In this document: one piece after another, positions 18,985 through 27,631 of the stretch
Layout: every line of letters starts with the position of its first letter
Position numbering within the stretch: position 1 is the stretch's first letter
Assembly (NCBI RefSeq): GCF_013415845.1
Contig: NZ_CP058907.1
Coordinates: 2,170,001 to 2,234,000 of the forward strand
Source: Rhodopseudomonas palustris
GTDB lineage: Bacteria; Pseudomonadota; Alphaproteobacteria; Rhizobiales; Xanthobacteraceae
DNA length: 64,000 nucleotides
Direction: 5' to 3'
Position numbers and translations under genes: made by a program
The notes under the pieces: generated by a model
What the model was told of the DNA's origin: nothing
Seen by the model: the letters and a program-made list of their open reading frames with translations, nothing else
The model's database searches: none

Positions 18985-20193
18985 TTACCGAACGGCCTCG
19001 ACCAGCGCCATGCCTTCGCCGCGCCAGTGGCCCGCCCCGATCACGACAATCTGGTCGGGGGTGCTACCCATTTCAACTTCGAGCCCGGTCGGGTCGTTCG
19101 GCGGATACAGCGCGCCGCGCGACAGCGACAGCGCTGCGAGCGCGATGCCGAGCGGGAATTGCGCTTCCATCACGTGGCCGAACGGCGTCGCGGTGCCGCG
19201 CACCGGCGCATTGGCGTAATTGCGCAGGAATGCGGTTTCCTCCGCGGTCACCGGCTCGGCACCGGTTGCGCCGGTGATGATCGCGGTTGCGCCGTCGCGC
19301 GGGCCGAGCTGCGACCACAGCTTCTCCAGTGACGCTGTGACGTCGCCGGCGTTGCGTCGGCGCGACTGGTCGGCGACGACGTTCTTCAGCCGCGCATAGG
19401 GCTTGGCGCCGCGTGCTTCGGCGTGCGCCTTCGACTCGATCACCAGGAATGCCGCGCCCGAGCCGAGCGCGAAGCCGCCCTTCGGGCCGCGCGCGAACAC
19501 AGGCGCGTAGTTGTCCTTCAGATTGAAGTCGCCGAACTCGTAGAGCATCAGCAGGTCTTTGCGCTCGCCGTTCTGGGCGGCGCCGATCAGCGCGATGTCG
19601 CTCTGGCCCGCTGCGATCCGCGCCAGCGCGATCCGCGCGGCGTCGACGCCAGCTTCCTCTTCGCCCATGAAGGTGCGCGACGAACCGGTGACGCCGTGCA
19701 CGATCGCGATGTTGCCGGCGAGCAGATTGGAGAGTTGGGCGAGGAAGAGGGTGGGGCGCAGGTCGTTCATGAGGCGCTCGTTGAGCGCACTGGGCGGCAC
19801 GGTGCCGTAACCTTCGGCGTTGAGCACGGCGGAATCGACCGCAAGGTCGCGCTCACCGCCACCAGCCGCGACGATCATGTCCATCCGCGACAGGATTTCG
19901 GTGTTGCCTTTGATCCCGGCGGACTCGAGCGCGAGACCGGCCGCATAGGTGCCGATCCGCTGCCAGGCTTCCATCTGGCGCTGATCGCCCTTCTTGGGGA
20001 TCTGCTTGTCGAAGCTGAGCGGTGCCAGCGGGTGCACCACGTAGGGGGCAAAGGCCGCGGTATCGACGTTCACCCGGCGTTCGGTCAGCGCATCCCAATG
20101 CGCGTCGAGCCCCTCTGCCAGCGAGGTGGCGAGGCCGATGCCGGTAATCCAGGCTTCGATCGGTTCGGCGCGGGACGTGGTGGTGTCAGCCAT
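18985..20193 (-). CDS. fabF1XL: Beta-ketoacyl-ACP synthase homologue without catalytic Cys (fabF1XL, KS-beta-like)
   Basis: This 402-residue protein has the thiolase-fold layout of FabF, but the nucleophile position reads VTGSSRTFMG (about residues 168-177), where active enzymes have TACSSG or TACASG. The first catalytic His motif is also absent (ITGATGAEPVTAEE replaces NAHGTGT); the second His is kept in PFGHVMEAQ. This is the pattern of chain-length factors. It probably pairs with the adjacent active FabF2XL to set very long chain length. It overlaps fabZ by 8 bp. Loss of Cys is seen directly; the role is inferred. Confidence 0.9.
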   Translation of the reverse strand: MADTTTSRAEPIEAWITGIGLATSLAEGLDAHWDALTERRVNVDTAAFAPYVVHPLAPLSFDKQIPKKGDQRQMEAWQRIGTYAAGLALESAGIKGNTEILSRMDMIVAAGGGERDLAVDSAVLNAEGYGTVPPSALNERLMNDLRPTLFLAQLSNLLAGNIAIVHGVTGSSRTFMGEEEAGVDAARIALARIAAGQSDIALIGAAQNGERKDLLMLYEFGDFNLKDNYAPVFARGPKGGFALGSGAAFLVIESKAHAEARGAKPYARLKNVVADQSRRRNAGDVTASLEKLWSQLGPRDGATAIITGATGAEPVTAEETAFLRNYANAPVRGTATPFGHVMEAQFPLGIALAALSLSRGALYPPNDPTGLEVEMGSTPDQIVVIGAGHWRGEGMALVEAVR

Positions 20194-20656
20194 GGATCAT
20201 CTGCTCCGGAAATCCGATTTGCTTCGCCATCGCTTCCATATGCCCGCGCAGATCGGGATGCGGAAACGGGACGTGGCGGAACGTCAGCGTTGCATTGCAC
20301 GCCAGCTTGCCGCCGCTCTTGATCTTCGCTTCGGTCACCGTGAAGCCGGAGCCTTCGTGCACCACCGAGACGTCGATCGACAACGTCTCGCCGGGCGTCA
20401 CGAAGGTGCGCATCTTGGCTTCCTTGACCGCGGCCAGGAACGGCATGCGCTGAAACTGCATCAGCGCGATCAAGAGCCAGCCCGAGCTTTGGGCCATGGT
20501 CTCGATCAAGAGCACGCCCGGCATCAGCGGGTAGCCGGGGAAGTGGCCTTCGAAGATCGTACTGGTCTCGGGCACCCGAGCCTCGACCGTGATGCTGCGG
20601 TCAGCAAGGCGAAGCTCGGCGATTCGGTCGATCAGGTGGAAATATTCAAGGTTCAT
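20186..20656 (-). CDS. fabZXL: 3-hydroxyacyl-ACP dehydratase of the FabZ type
   Basis: A 156-residue hot-dog-fold protein with the FabZ active-site helix GHFPGYPLMPGVLLIETMAQ (catalytic His38 and the Glu in LLIE). It dehydrates 3-hydroxyacyl chains carried by AcpXL. It lies 27 bp behind acpXL and overlaps the start of fabF1XL, so it is part of the same operon. The C-terminus is extended compared with housekeeping FabZ. Confidence 0.93.
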   Translation of the reverse strand: MNLEYFHLIDRIAELRLADRSITVEARVPETSTIFEGHFPGYPLMPGVLLIETMAQSSGWLLIALMQFQRMPFLAAVKEAKMRTFVTPGETLSIDVSVVHEGSGFTVTEAKIKSGGKLACNATLTFRHVPFPHPDLRGHMEAMAKQIGFPEQMIHG

Positions 20657-20683
20657 GGCGTGGGCGGCTTCCGAACCGCGCCA

Positions 20684-20965
20684 CTACGCGCCCTTGGCGG
20701 CAACCAGTTCGTCGATGCGGGCGGCGAGATTCTTGAGAACGAAATACTGCTCGGTCGTCGCCTTGCCGTCGTTGACCTCCTGGGTCCACTTCTCCAGCGG
20801 CAGCTTGATACCGAAAGCTTTGTCGATCGCGAACGCGATATCGAGGAAATCGAGGCTGTCGATCCCCAGGTCATCGATCGCATGGCTCTCCGGGGTGATC
20901 GTCTCACGCGGAATGTCGCAGGTTTCCGCGATGATGGTGGCCACCCGATCGAATGTGGAAGTCAT
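20684..20965 (-). CDS. acpXL: Acyl carrier protein AcpXL
   Basis: A 93-residue acidic carrier protein with the phosphopantetheine site [10 protein letters not shown] (Ser37). It is longer and more divergent than housekeeping ACP (78 residues), and matches AcpXL, the dedicated carrier for 27-hydroxyoctacosanoate on lipid A of rhizobia. It is the first gene of the six-gene minus-strand operon acpXL-fabZ-fabF1-fabF2-adh-lpxXL. The promoter should lie in 20966-21131. Confidence 0.93.
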   Translation of the reverse strand: MTSTFDRVATIIAETCDIPRETITPESHAIDDLGIDSLDFLDIAFAIDKAFGIKLPLEKWTQEVNDGKATTEQYFVLKNLAARIDELVAAKGA

Positions 20966-21131
20966 TTTAAGCCTTTGATATTATGTCGGAAATGGCCGAT
21001 TTACGGCGGCTTCAGCCGTCATCCTGGTGACAGGCGATTGCCCGTATAACGGAGCGCTGCCCCGAGTTCAATGGCGGGCAAATCCACGCCTTGCGTGGGT
21101 TTTGAGCAACCGACGGGAAGCTTTGGCGAAT

Positions 21132-21485
21132 CTAGCGCGGCGCTGCGATGGCTGCACAGTCGTGGCGGCCCATCAGCACGCAGTCCTGAGTCCGGCGCAT
21201 ATCGGCGATGCTGGTGGCGAGCCAGATCCCGACCACCGTCAGCGTGATGGTCAGCGCCAAGGCGGCGATATTGGTCAGCATCCGGTGGCGGAAATCGTCC
21301 GGGGCGTCGTCGCGGCCGGACTCGTCGGGATCGTGCTCGAGCTGCGGCATCTCTCTCCGGAAAGGCAGAATGGTTGCGGAGGGGCGACCGCCATCTTCTG
21401 CCGCCGGTACAGGCACGGCGTCGCGCGGCCGAAACGGCAATACGCGGTGGTCTTCATCGGGGAGGGTGATGCGCAGATTCTTCAT
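21132..21485 (-). CDS. Small single-pass membrane protein of unknown function
   Basis: A 117-residue frame whose N-terminal 65 residues are polar (RITLPDEDHRVLPFRPRD and an acidic stretch), followed by one membrane helix (about residues 72-94, MLTNIAALALTITLTVVGIW) and a short tail with two Cys. No family recognised. Its codon use fits the neighbourhood. It lies upstream of acpXL on the same strand, 166 bp away. Confidence 0.6.
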   Translation of the reverse strand: MKNLRITLPDEDHRVLPFRPRDAVPVPAAEDGGRPSATILPFRREMPQLEHDPDESGRDDAPDDFRHRMLTNIAALALTITLTVVGIWLATSIADMRRTQDCVLMGRHDCAAIAAPR

Positions 21486-21681
21486 CGCTGCCGTCCAGCC
21501 GTCGCCCGGAACGGGTTCGACCCGATCATCCTAGTGAGGATACGATTTCGGGAAAACTCCGCAATAGACCGGATGCAACAGGCCGGCCGGGCGTGTCTGG
21601 CCTTTAGTTGGTGTCCCGCGTTGCGAGCGGTCAGGGCCGTGCCATACTCCGTGGGAACCTGGCAGTTCAGGAGCCGCACCG

Positions 21682-22305
21682 ATGACCAATCCGCGTGAAC
21701 CGTTGCTGCATACGATCCCGATCCTGTCGCTGCGCCCGACTCAGATGACGGTTGGGATGCGCGAGGTGAAGGAGAAGCGGCTGCGCTGGCGCCAGCACAA
21801 ACCGAAGAAACAGGCTGAACTGCTCGGCAATCACATGATTCCGGTGGTGCTCGGCCCCGGCAAGACGCACTACGTGATCGATCATCATCATCTGGCCCGG
21901 GCCCTGCACGACGAGGGCGTCAAGGAAGTGCTGGTGACGGTGATCGCCGACCTCAGCATGGTCGACCGCGAGGCGTTTTGGGTGGTGCTCGACAGCCGGC
22001 GCTGGGTCTATCCGTACGACGCCAAGGGCGAGCGGCATCACTACCGCGAGATTCCCAAGACCGTCGCGGGTCTGAAGGACGATCCATTCCGCAGCCTTGC
22101 CGGCGAACTGCGCCGCGTCGGCGGCTACGCCAAGGACACCACGCCGTTCAGCGAATTCCTGTGGGCCGATTTCCTGCGCCGGCGCCTGTCGCGCAAGAGC
22201 GTCACCGCCAACTTCCAGAATGCGGCTGAGAAAGCGCTGGCGCTCGCCAAGAGCAAAGACGCGATCTATCTGCCCGGCTGGTGCGGACCCGCTGCGGACG
22301 ATTGA
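21682..22305 (+). CDS. ParB-like nuclease-domain protein
   Basis: The 207-residue protein matches the stand-alone ParB-like family (ParBc_2 type) rather than chromosome-partitioning ParB. It starts with IPILSLRPTQMTVGMREVKEK, has VVLGPGKTHYVIDHHHLARAL, the equivalent of the ParB GHHR-like motif, and a C-terminal half specific to this family. There is no helix-turn-helix domain. The function is not known; ParB-like folds bind CTP or have nuclease activity in other proteins. It ends 8 bp from the convergent mgtC. Confidence 0.78.
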   Translation: MTNPREPLLHTIPILSLRPTQMTVGMREVKEKRLRWRQHKPKKQAELLGNHMIPVVLGPGKTHYVIDHHHLARALHDEGVKEVLVTVIADLSMVDREAFWVVLDSRRWVYPYDAKGERHHYREIPKTVAGLKDDPFRSLAGELRRVGGYAKDTTPFSEFLWADFLRRRLSRKSVTANFQNAAEKALALAKSKDAIYLPGWCGPAADD

Positions 22306-22313
22306 TACCAGCC

Positions 22314-22793
22314 TTAGTCTTCGGGCGCGGCGCTATGGCCGCGTTCGTCCTTGGCGCCCCCGAGCAGGCGATGGAGCAGCCGCTCGGCGGGATGTCCGCC
22401 GATCTGCACCGCGAAGGTGATCGTCAGCGCCACGCCGACGATCAGCCACTGGCCGGCACCGCAGACAATTCCGATGCCGGCGGCGAGCCAGGTGCATGCC
22501 GCGGTCGTAAGTCCGTGGATTTCGAGCCGGTTGCCGCTGCGGACGATGACGCCGGCGCCAAGAAAGCCGATGCCGGTGAGAATGCCCTGGATCACGCGGC
22601 TGGTCGGATCGGACAGTTGATCGCTGGTCGCCGAATGATCGGCATGCGCCACCAGCAGTGCGGAGGTGAGCGCCACCAGCGCCAGCGTGCGCATCCCGAT
22701 CGGCTTGTTCTTGAGGTCGCGGTTGAGCCCGATCAGGCCGCCGGCAATCGCGGCGACGCCAAGACGCAGCAGGATGTCCCACCAGGGTAGCAA
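22314..22793 (-). CDS. MgtC/SapB-family inner-membrane protein
   Basis: The 159-residue protein has the conserved MgtC N-domain: RLGVAAIAGGLIGLNRDLKNKPIGMRTLALVALTSA at the start and QGILTGIGFLGAGVIVR, with about four to five membrane helices. It lacks the long C-terminal cytoplasmic domain of Salmonella MgtC and so is the SapB/short type. Short members are of uncertain function; MgtC affects magnesium-limited growth through ATP synthase. It is divergent from the TonB receptor gene. Confidence 0.87.
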   Translation of the reverse strand: MLPWWDILLRLGVAAIAGGLIGLNRDLKNKPIGMRTLALVALTSALLVAHADHSATSDQLSDPTSRVIQGILTGIGFLGAGVIVRSGNRLEIHGLTTAACTWLAAGIGIVCGAGQWLIVGVALTITFAVQIGGHPAERLLHRLLGGAKDERGHSAAPED

Positions 22794-23101
22794 CGCTAGT
22801 CCTCCCTCGTGCCGAACGCAGCTTCAATGGTGCATCGCGCGGCGGCGACGGGGGCGGCCGACAAATCCGGCTTGACCGCTGCACGCGCTGGCTCCGACGA
22901 ACGCGCTGACCGGAAATCTGTTCTTCGCGCGGAACAGGTTGTGTTGGGCGATCTTCACAGGCTCCCGGGGACACATATTCCATTCGACCATCAGCGGGCG
23001 CGTAGGTGCGACACTTCCTCGCATCCCGGGTGCGGTCGTGCGCTCACATCAAAGGAAAATCACGCTTACACACGCGCAGCTCCGTTGTCGTCAACACATC
23101 G

Positions 23102-23116
23102 CTAGAACGGTTCTAG
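23102..23116. promoter_or_regulatory. Irr-type iron control element (ICE-like palindrome)
   Basis: The perfect palindrome CTAGAA-CGG-TTCTAG lies 105 bp upstream of the TonB receptor start. The core TAGAA-N3-TTCTA agrees with the Bradyrhizobium Irr-binding ICE consensus (TTTAGAANNNTTCTAAA), with C/G in place of one outer T/A pair. Its place before an iron-siderophore receptor gene makes control by Irr plausible. Binding has not been shown here. Confidence 0.6.
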
Positions 23117-23221
23117 TGGCGCCCGTTACCGCCGTCTGCTTATCGGAGCCCTGCCGTTAGTGATCTGCATGGGCGAGCACACGAGTCGGCATCACCGGCT
23201 GAAGATCTTTTGGGGGGCACG

Positions 23222-25543
23222 TTGAAGGACCTGAATTTCCCGGCAGCGGGAGCGCTGTCGTTTGTCTGCGCGTCGGTTCTCCTCATCTCCCATACGGCCG
23301 CTGCACAAGAAGCTCCTGCGCCGGCTTCCGCTCCGAGTGCTTCAACTGAATCTCCTGCGAGTGCGACAGGACGATCACTACCTGCCATCGTCGTCGAGAC
23401 GTCGCGACGTCGTGCCGCGACGACGTCCCCGCAGCGCAGGCCGTCGCAAGTGTCGCGATCAACAGCCAGCCGACGGGCCCCGAACCCGGCTAGCGCCACA
23501 GCGCAGCCTCGCCCGGTTTCGGCAGGCGCTCTGCAGGCGACCTTGCCGGCTGGCTTTCCGGGAGATCAGGTCGCGCGCGGTGCTGGCGTGGGTCTCCTCG
23601 GCAACCGTGACGTGATGTCGACGCCGTTCAGCCTTACCAGCTTCACGGAGAAGCTCATCCGGGATCAGCAGTCGCGAACGCTGCTCGACGTGCTCGGCAA
23701 CGATCCCTCCGTGCGCTCCAACGTGCCGGCCTACAGCGGCATCCAGGGCTTCTTCATTCGCGGCTTCCCGGTGTTCGCTCAGGACATCGCCTTCAACGGC
23801 CTGTATGGCGTCGCCGACTCCTTCAATCCGGCGCTCGAGCCGATCGAACGCGTCGAAGTGCAGCACGGCCCGAGCACGATGCTGAGCGGCATGCCGCCGT
23901 TCGGGACCATCGGCGGGACGATCAATCTGATCCCGAAGCGCGCCGGTGACGTGCCGCTGACGCGGTTCACGACCGGATTCATCTCCAACGCGCAGAGCTA
24001 CAACGCCATCGATGTCGGCCGGCGTTATGGCACCAATGGCGAGTGGGGCATCCGCTTCAACGGCGCGTATCAGTCCGGCAGCACGCCGATCGACAACCAG
24101 AAACAAGAGTACGGCGTCACCTCGCTGGCGCTCGACTACCGTGGCGAACGCCTGCGGGTCGGCCTCGACCTCGGCTATCAGAAGGTCGACTTCAATTCGC
24201 CGCTGCGCAATCGCTCGGTGCTGCCGGGCTTTCCGATCCCGCAAGCGCCGGATCTGCGGATCAATCAGCAGCAGCCGTGGGAATATCGCGACAGCAACAA
24301 CAAATCGGCCGCCATCCGTGCCGAGTACGATCTGACCGATCAACTCACCGTCTATGCCGCCTACGGCCATAGTGAATTTCATCAGGTCTACTTCGGCGGT
24401 CTGCCGTCGATCATCAACGCGCGCGGCGACTACCGCGATACGATCCAGCTCACCCCGTTCCAGACCCACAGCAACACCGGCGAAGTCGGGGTGCGCGGCC
24501 AGTTCGACACCGGACCGGTGAAGCACCGGGTCGGCGTCGCGGCGTCCGGCCTCTGGCAGGATACCGGCCTGACCAACATTCCGGTTGGGGGGACGATCAC
24601 CTCGAACATCTACAATCCGGTGTACGCGCCGCCGCGCAGCGATGCCGGACTGCCGCGGACCTCGCCGACGACAGCGGAGCGCTTCAACCGCAGCATCGCC
24701 ATCGCCGATACGATGTCGATCCTGAATGATCGCGTCGAGCTGACGATCGGCGGTCGCTGGCAGGGCATCGACGCCAAGACGCTGAGCCCGGTGACGGGCC
24801 TGGTGACGTCCGATGCGCGCAACGATGCATTTTCTCCGGGCGCCGGTCTGGTCATCAAGCCGATCGAGCGGCTGTCGCTCTACGCCAACTACATCGAAGG
24901 TCTGACTTCGACGGCGCCGCCGACCAATGCGGTCAACCTCAACCAGAGCTTCCCCGCGACAGTGTCGAAGCAGGTCGAGGCCGGCGCGAAGTATGACTTT
25001 GGCCCGGTCGGTGTGTCAGTTGCCGGCTTCGAGATCAAGCAGCCGAGCGGCTTCCTCGATCCGACCACCGGGGTGTTTGCGCTCAATGGCGAACAACGCA
25101 ATCGTGGCGTCGAACTCAACGTGTTCGGGCAGCCGATCCAGGGATTGCGTGTCGTCGGCGGCGTGAGCTGGATCGAAGGCGTGCTGACGAAAGCGTCGAA
25201 TCCCGCCTACAACGGCAATACGGCGGTTGGTGTCCCGACGATGCAGCTCAATCTCTACGGCGAGTACGACCTGCCGGGGCCCGCTCGCGGCGTGACCATG
25301 ACCGGCCGGGTGATCCACACCGCGTCGCAGTTCTACGATCAGGCCAACACCCAGAGCATTCCAGCCTGGACCACGCTCGATCTCGGCGTGCGCTACACCA
25401 CCAAGATCGACCGAGTTCCTGTGACACTGCGAGCCAACGTCCAGAACGTCACCGGCGAGAATTACTGGGCCACGACCGGTCGCGGCATTCTCAGCCCCGG
25501 CGCGCCGCGGACCTATCTGGTCTCGGCGAGCTTCGACTTCTGA
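23222..25543 (+). CDS. TonB-dependent siderophore receptor
   Basis: The protein of about 773 residues has a signal peptide (cut near HTAAAQ), a TonB box-like stretch LPAIVVETSRRR, a plug domain (SLTSFTEKLIRDQQSRTLLDVLGNDPSVRS, IRGFPVFAQDIAFNG) and a 22-strand barrel ending in LVSASFDF. It resembles the FhuE/FoxA/FecA-like siderophore receptor group (TIGR01783 type) and imports ferric chelates across the outer membrane. The TTG at 23222 is preferred because GGGGGG precedes it; another TTG lies at 23210. No FecIR genes are adjacent; an Irr-like site lies upstream. Confidence 0.92.
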   Translation: MKDLNFPAAGALSFVCASVLLISHTAAAQEAPAPASAPSASTESPASATGRSLPAIVVETSRRRAATTSPQRRPSQVSRSTASRRAPNPASATAQPRPVSAGALQATLPAGFPGDQVARGAGVGLLGNRDVMSTPFSLTSFTEKLIRDQQSRTLLDVLGNDPSVRSNVPAYSGIQGFFIRGFPVFAQDIAFNGLYGVADSFNPALEPIERVEVQHGPSTMLSGMPPFGTIGGTINLIPKRAGDVPLTRFTTGFISNAQSYNAIDVGRRYGTNGEWGIRFNGAYQSGSTPIDNQKQEYGVTSLALDYRGERLRVGLDLGYQKVDFNSPLRNRSVLPGFPIPQAPDLRINQQQPWEYRDSNNKSAAIRAEYDLTDQLTVYAAYGHSEFHQVYFGGLPSIINARGDYRDTIQLTPFQTHSNTGEVGVRGQFDTGPVKHRVGVAASGLWQDTGLTNIPVGGTITSNIYNPVYAPPRSDAGLPRTSPTTAERFNRSIAIADTMSILNDRVELTIGGRWQGIDAKTLSPVTGLVTSDARNDAFSPGAGLVIKPIERLSLYANYIEGLTSTAPPTNAVNLNQSFPATVSKQVEAGAKYDFGPVGVSVAGFEIKQPSGFLDPTTGVFALNGEQRNRGVELNVFGQPIQGLRVVGGVSWIEGVLTKASNPAYNGNTAVGVPTMQLNLYGEYDLPGPARGVTMTGRVIHTASQFYDQANTQSIPAWTTLDLGVRYTTKIDRVPVTLRANVQNVTGENYWATTGRGILSPGAPRTYLVSASFDF

Positions 25544-25547
25544 GGTC

Positions 25548-27299
25548 TCAGCGCAGCGGCTTCTTCAGCAGAGAAAACCGATCCGGATCGAGCCCGAGCG
25601 AGGGCTGCAGCATCGGAGCGTCCAGCGTCCGCGCCAGCGGGCGCTCGGCGATGCCCGGATCGTTCGGCACGTCGCGATGCGAGGTGGCGCCGCGCCAGCG
25701 CTCAAGCACCGCGCTGACGAAGTGCATGTCGTTGCCTGCGGCCGCCGACGGCACGGTGGAGATCGCAGCCTCGCTGCGCGGCAGCTGATGCGCCGGCACT
25801 TCCTTGAAGCGCAGGCGGGTCGGAAGGGCCACGCCTTCGCCGAACGCCAGCACTTCGCGGGTGCCGAGCGAGGGAACGAAAGAGAGAAGGTTCGCGGCGG
25901 CGTCGGACACCGCCGAACGCAGCAGCGACTGGTCGCGGTCGTTGGCGAGCCGCATCGCGAACAGCGTGTTGCACTGGGACAGGATCGTCGCGTCGAGTTC
26001 GGCCGGGCGCTGAGTGACGAGGCCGAGATAGACCCCGTATTTGCGGCCTTCCTTGGCGATGCGTGACACCGCCTTGCGGGTCGGGCCGAAACCGATGGCG
26101 CGGTCGGCCGCAGCGTAACGGTGGGCCTCTTCGCAGACAAACAGCAGCGGCGACACGCCGTCGCTCCACAGGCCGAAGTCGAATGCCATCCGGCACAGCA
26201 CTGACACCACCGAGTCGACCACCTCGGCCGGGAAGCCGGCGAGCTGCATGATCGTCATCGGCTTGCCGTTGGCCGGCAGGCGGAACAGATGGCTGATCAC
26301 GTCCGCCATGGTGTCGCCGCCGACATTGGCGTTGTCGAACATGAAGGCGTAGCGCGGATCGTTGCGCACAGTCTCGATGCGCGAGATCAGCTTGTGATAG
26401 ATGATGCGCGAGGAGCGGTTTTCCAGCTTGCCCATGCGCTCGTCGATCAGCGAGATCAGGTCGACGAGGCGATATGGCACCGGCGTGTCGGCGGTGTAGC
26501 CGATCGACTTCGGATCGACCCGCTTCAGACCAAGCCGGTCGGTGCTGGTGTATTGCACGTAAAGGCCTTTGGCGACGGGGATCACCTCGGCCAGGATGTC
26601 GAGCTCTTCGGGCACGCCGGGGCGGCCGGCGAACAGCACGTCGACGATTTCCTCGAAGTTGAACAGCCAGAACGGCAGCTTCAGATTGCGCGGATTGAGC
26701 ACCAGCGCCTTGTCGCCGAAGCTGCGGCCGTATTCGTTGTGGACGTCCAGCAGGAAGATGCGGAGCGCCGGGCGGGACTTGAGGATCTCGTTGAGCAGCA
26801 ACGACACGCCGGTGGATTTGCCGACGCCGGTCGAGCCGAGCACGGCGAAATGCTTCGACAGCATTTCTTCGATGTCGACATAGGCGATCACCGATGGGTC
26901 CTGCTGCAGCGTTCCGACATCGATCTGGTCGGAGCCAGTCGGCTCATAGACGATGCGCAGGTCGTCGCTGGAGATCAGGTCCACCGAGTCGCCGATGGTC
27001 GGGTAGTTGGTGACGCCGCGCTGGAACCTCGGCCGCAGCGGCCCCGGCAGGATCTCGCCGAGCAGATCGACCGACGCGACCGCGATATGCTCGTCGGTCT
27101 CGGCGAGGTTCTCGCTCGACACCTCGGTGATGATCGCGATGATGGTGGAGCTTGCGGTCCGGATACTGACGAAGCGGCCCACGGTGGCGCGTACGGCAGA
27201 GGGCACCAGCCGGCTCGACGGCAACAGCCCGACACGCGCACCGGAGCCGCGCACCGAGATCACCTTGCCGAACGCCCCTTGAGCAACAGCTTCTGCCAT
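25548..27299 (-). CDS. HerA-like (DUF87) P-loop ATPase
   Basis: The protein of about 583 residues has a HAS-barrel-like N-terminus (GKVISVRGSGARVGLL), a Walker A in GSTGVGKSTGVSLLLNEI (about residue 157), FLLDVHNEYGRSF, a Walker B-like LFVCEEAHRYA, and the FtsK/HerA motif LVTQRPAELDATILSQCNTLFAMRL. HerA ATPases are hexameric DNA translocases that work with NurA in archaea and appear in bacterial defence or repair contexts. No NurA or Sir2 partner is adjacent. ATG 27299 fits better than the longer frame from 27359. Function here is unknown. Confidence 0.85.
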   Translation of the reverse strand: MAEAVAQGAFGKVISVRGSGARVGLLPSSRLVPSAVRATVGRFVSIRTASSTIIAIITEVSSENLAETDEHIAVASVDLLGEILPGPLRPRFQRGVTNYPTIGDSVDLISSDDLRIVYEPTGSDQIDVGTLQQDPSVIAYVDIEEMLSKHFAVLGSTGVGKSTGVSLLLNEILKSRPALRIFLLDVHNEYGRSFGDKALVLNPRNLKLPFWLFNFEEIVDVLFAGRPGVPEELDILAEVIPVAKGLYVQYTSTDRLGLKRVDPKSIGYTADTPVPYRLVDLISLIDERMGKLENRSSRIIYHKLISRIETVRNDPRYAFMFDNANVGGDTMADVISHLFRLPANGKPMTIMQLAGFPAEVVDSVVSVLCRMAFDFGLWSDGVSPLLFVCEEAHRYAAADRAIGFGPTRKAVSRIAKEGRKYGVYLGLVTQRPAELDATILSQCNTLFAMRLANDRDQSLLRSAVSDAAANLLSFVPSLGTREVLAFGEGVALPTRLRFKEVPAHQLPRSEAAISTVPSAAAGNDMHFVSAVLERWRGATSHRDVPNDPGIAERPLARTLDAPMLQPSLGLDPDRFSLLKKPLR

Positions 27300-27631
27300 G
27301 TCTCGCAAACTCACAGATGAGGAATTTCGAGCGTGACTATGGGCAGCGTTGCTGGACAAACTGTTAAGTGAGCGCTCCCCGATCCTTTCGACAATTGATC
27401 AAATTCGGTGCATGGCGCAGCCACGTCGGTGCTGTTTTGAGGTAATCGCGGACGGCACAGTACGTCATTTGAACGATGTTCGCGCGATCCGGATTAACGC
27501 GCTGTTGACGATGACACGATGCGGCGACGATCAAATGCGCCAGGTTTTGGCGAGAGGACGTGATGCCGCATTGGAGGATCGGTGAATGGTGGAATCGCCA
27601 CCACAGACCGATACCCGGATGATGCCACGGC

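Noticed and set aside
22809..23160. Short frames between mgtC and the TonB receptor
   Set aside because: They overlap the Irr-like palindrome and promoter region, lack ribosome sites and do not resemble any family.
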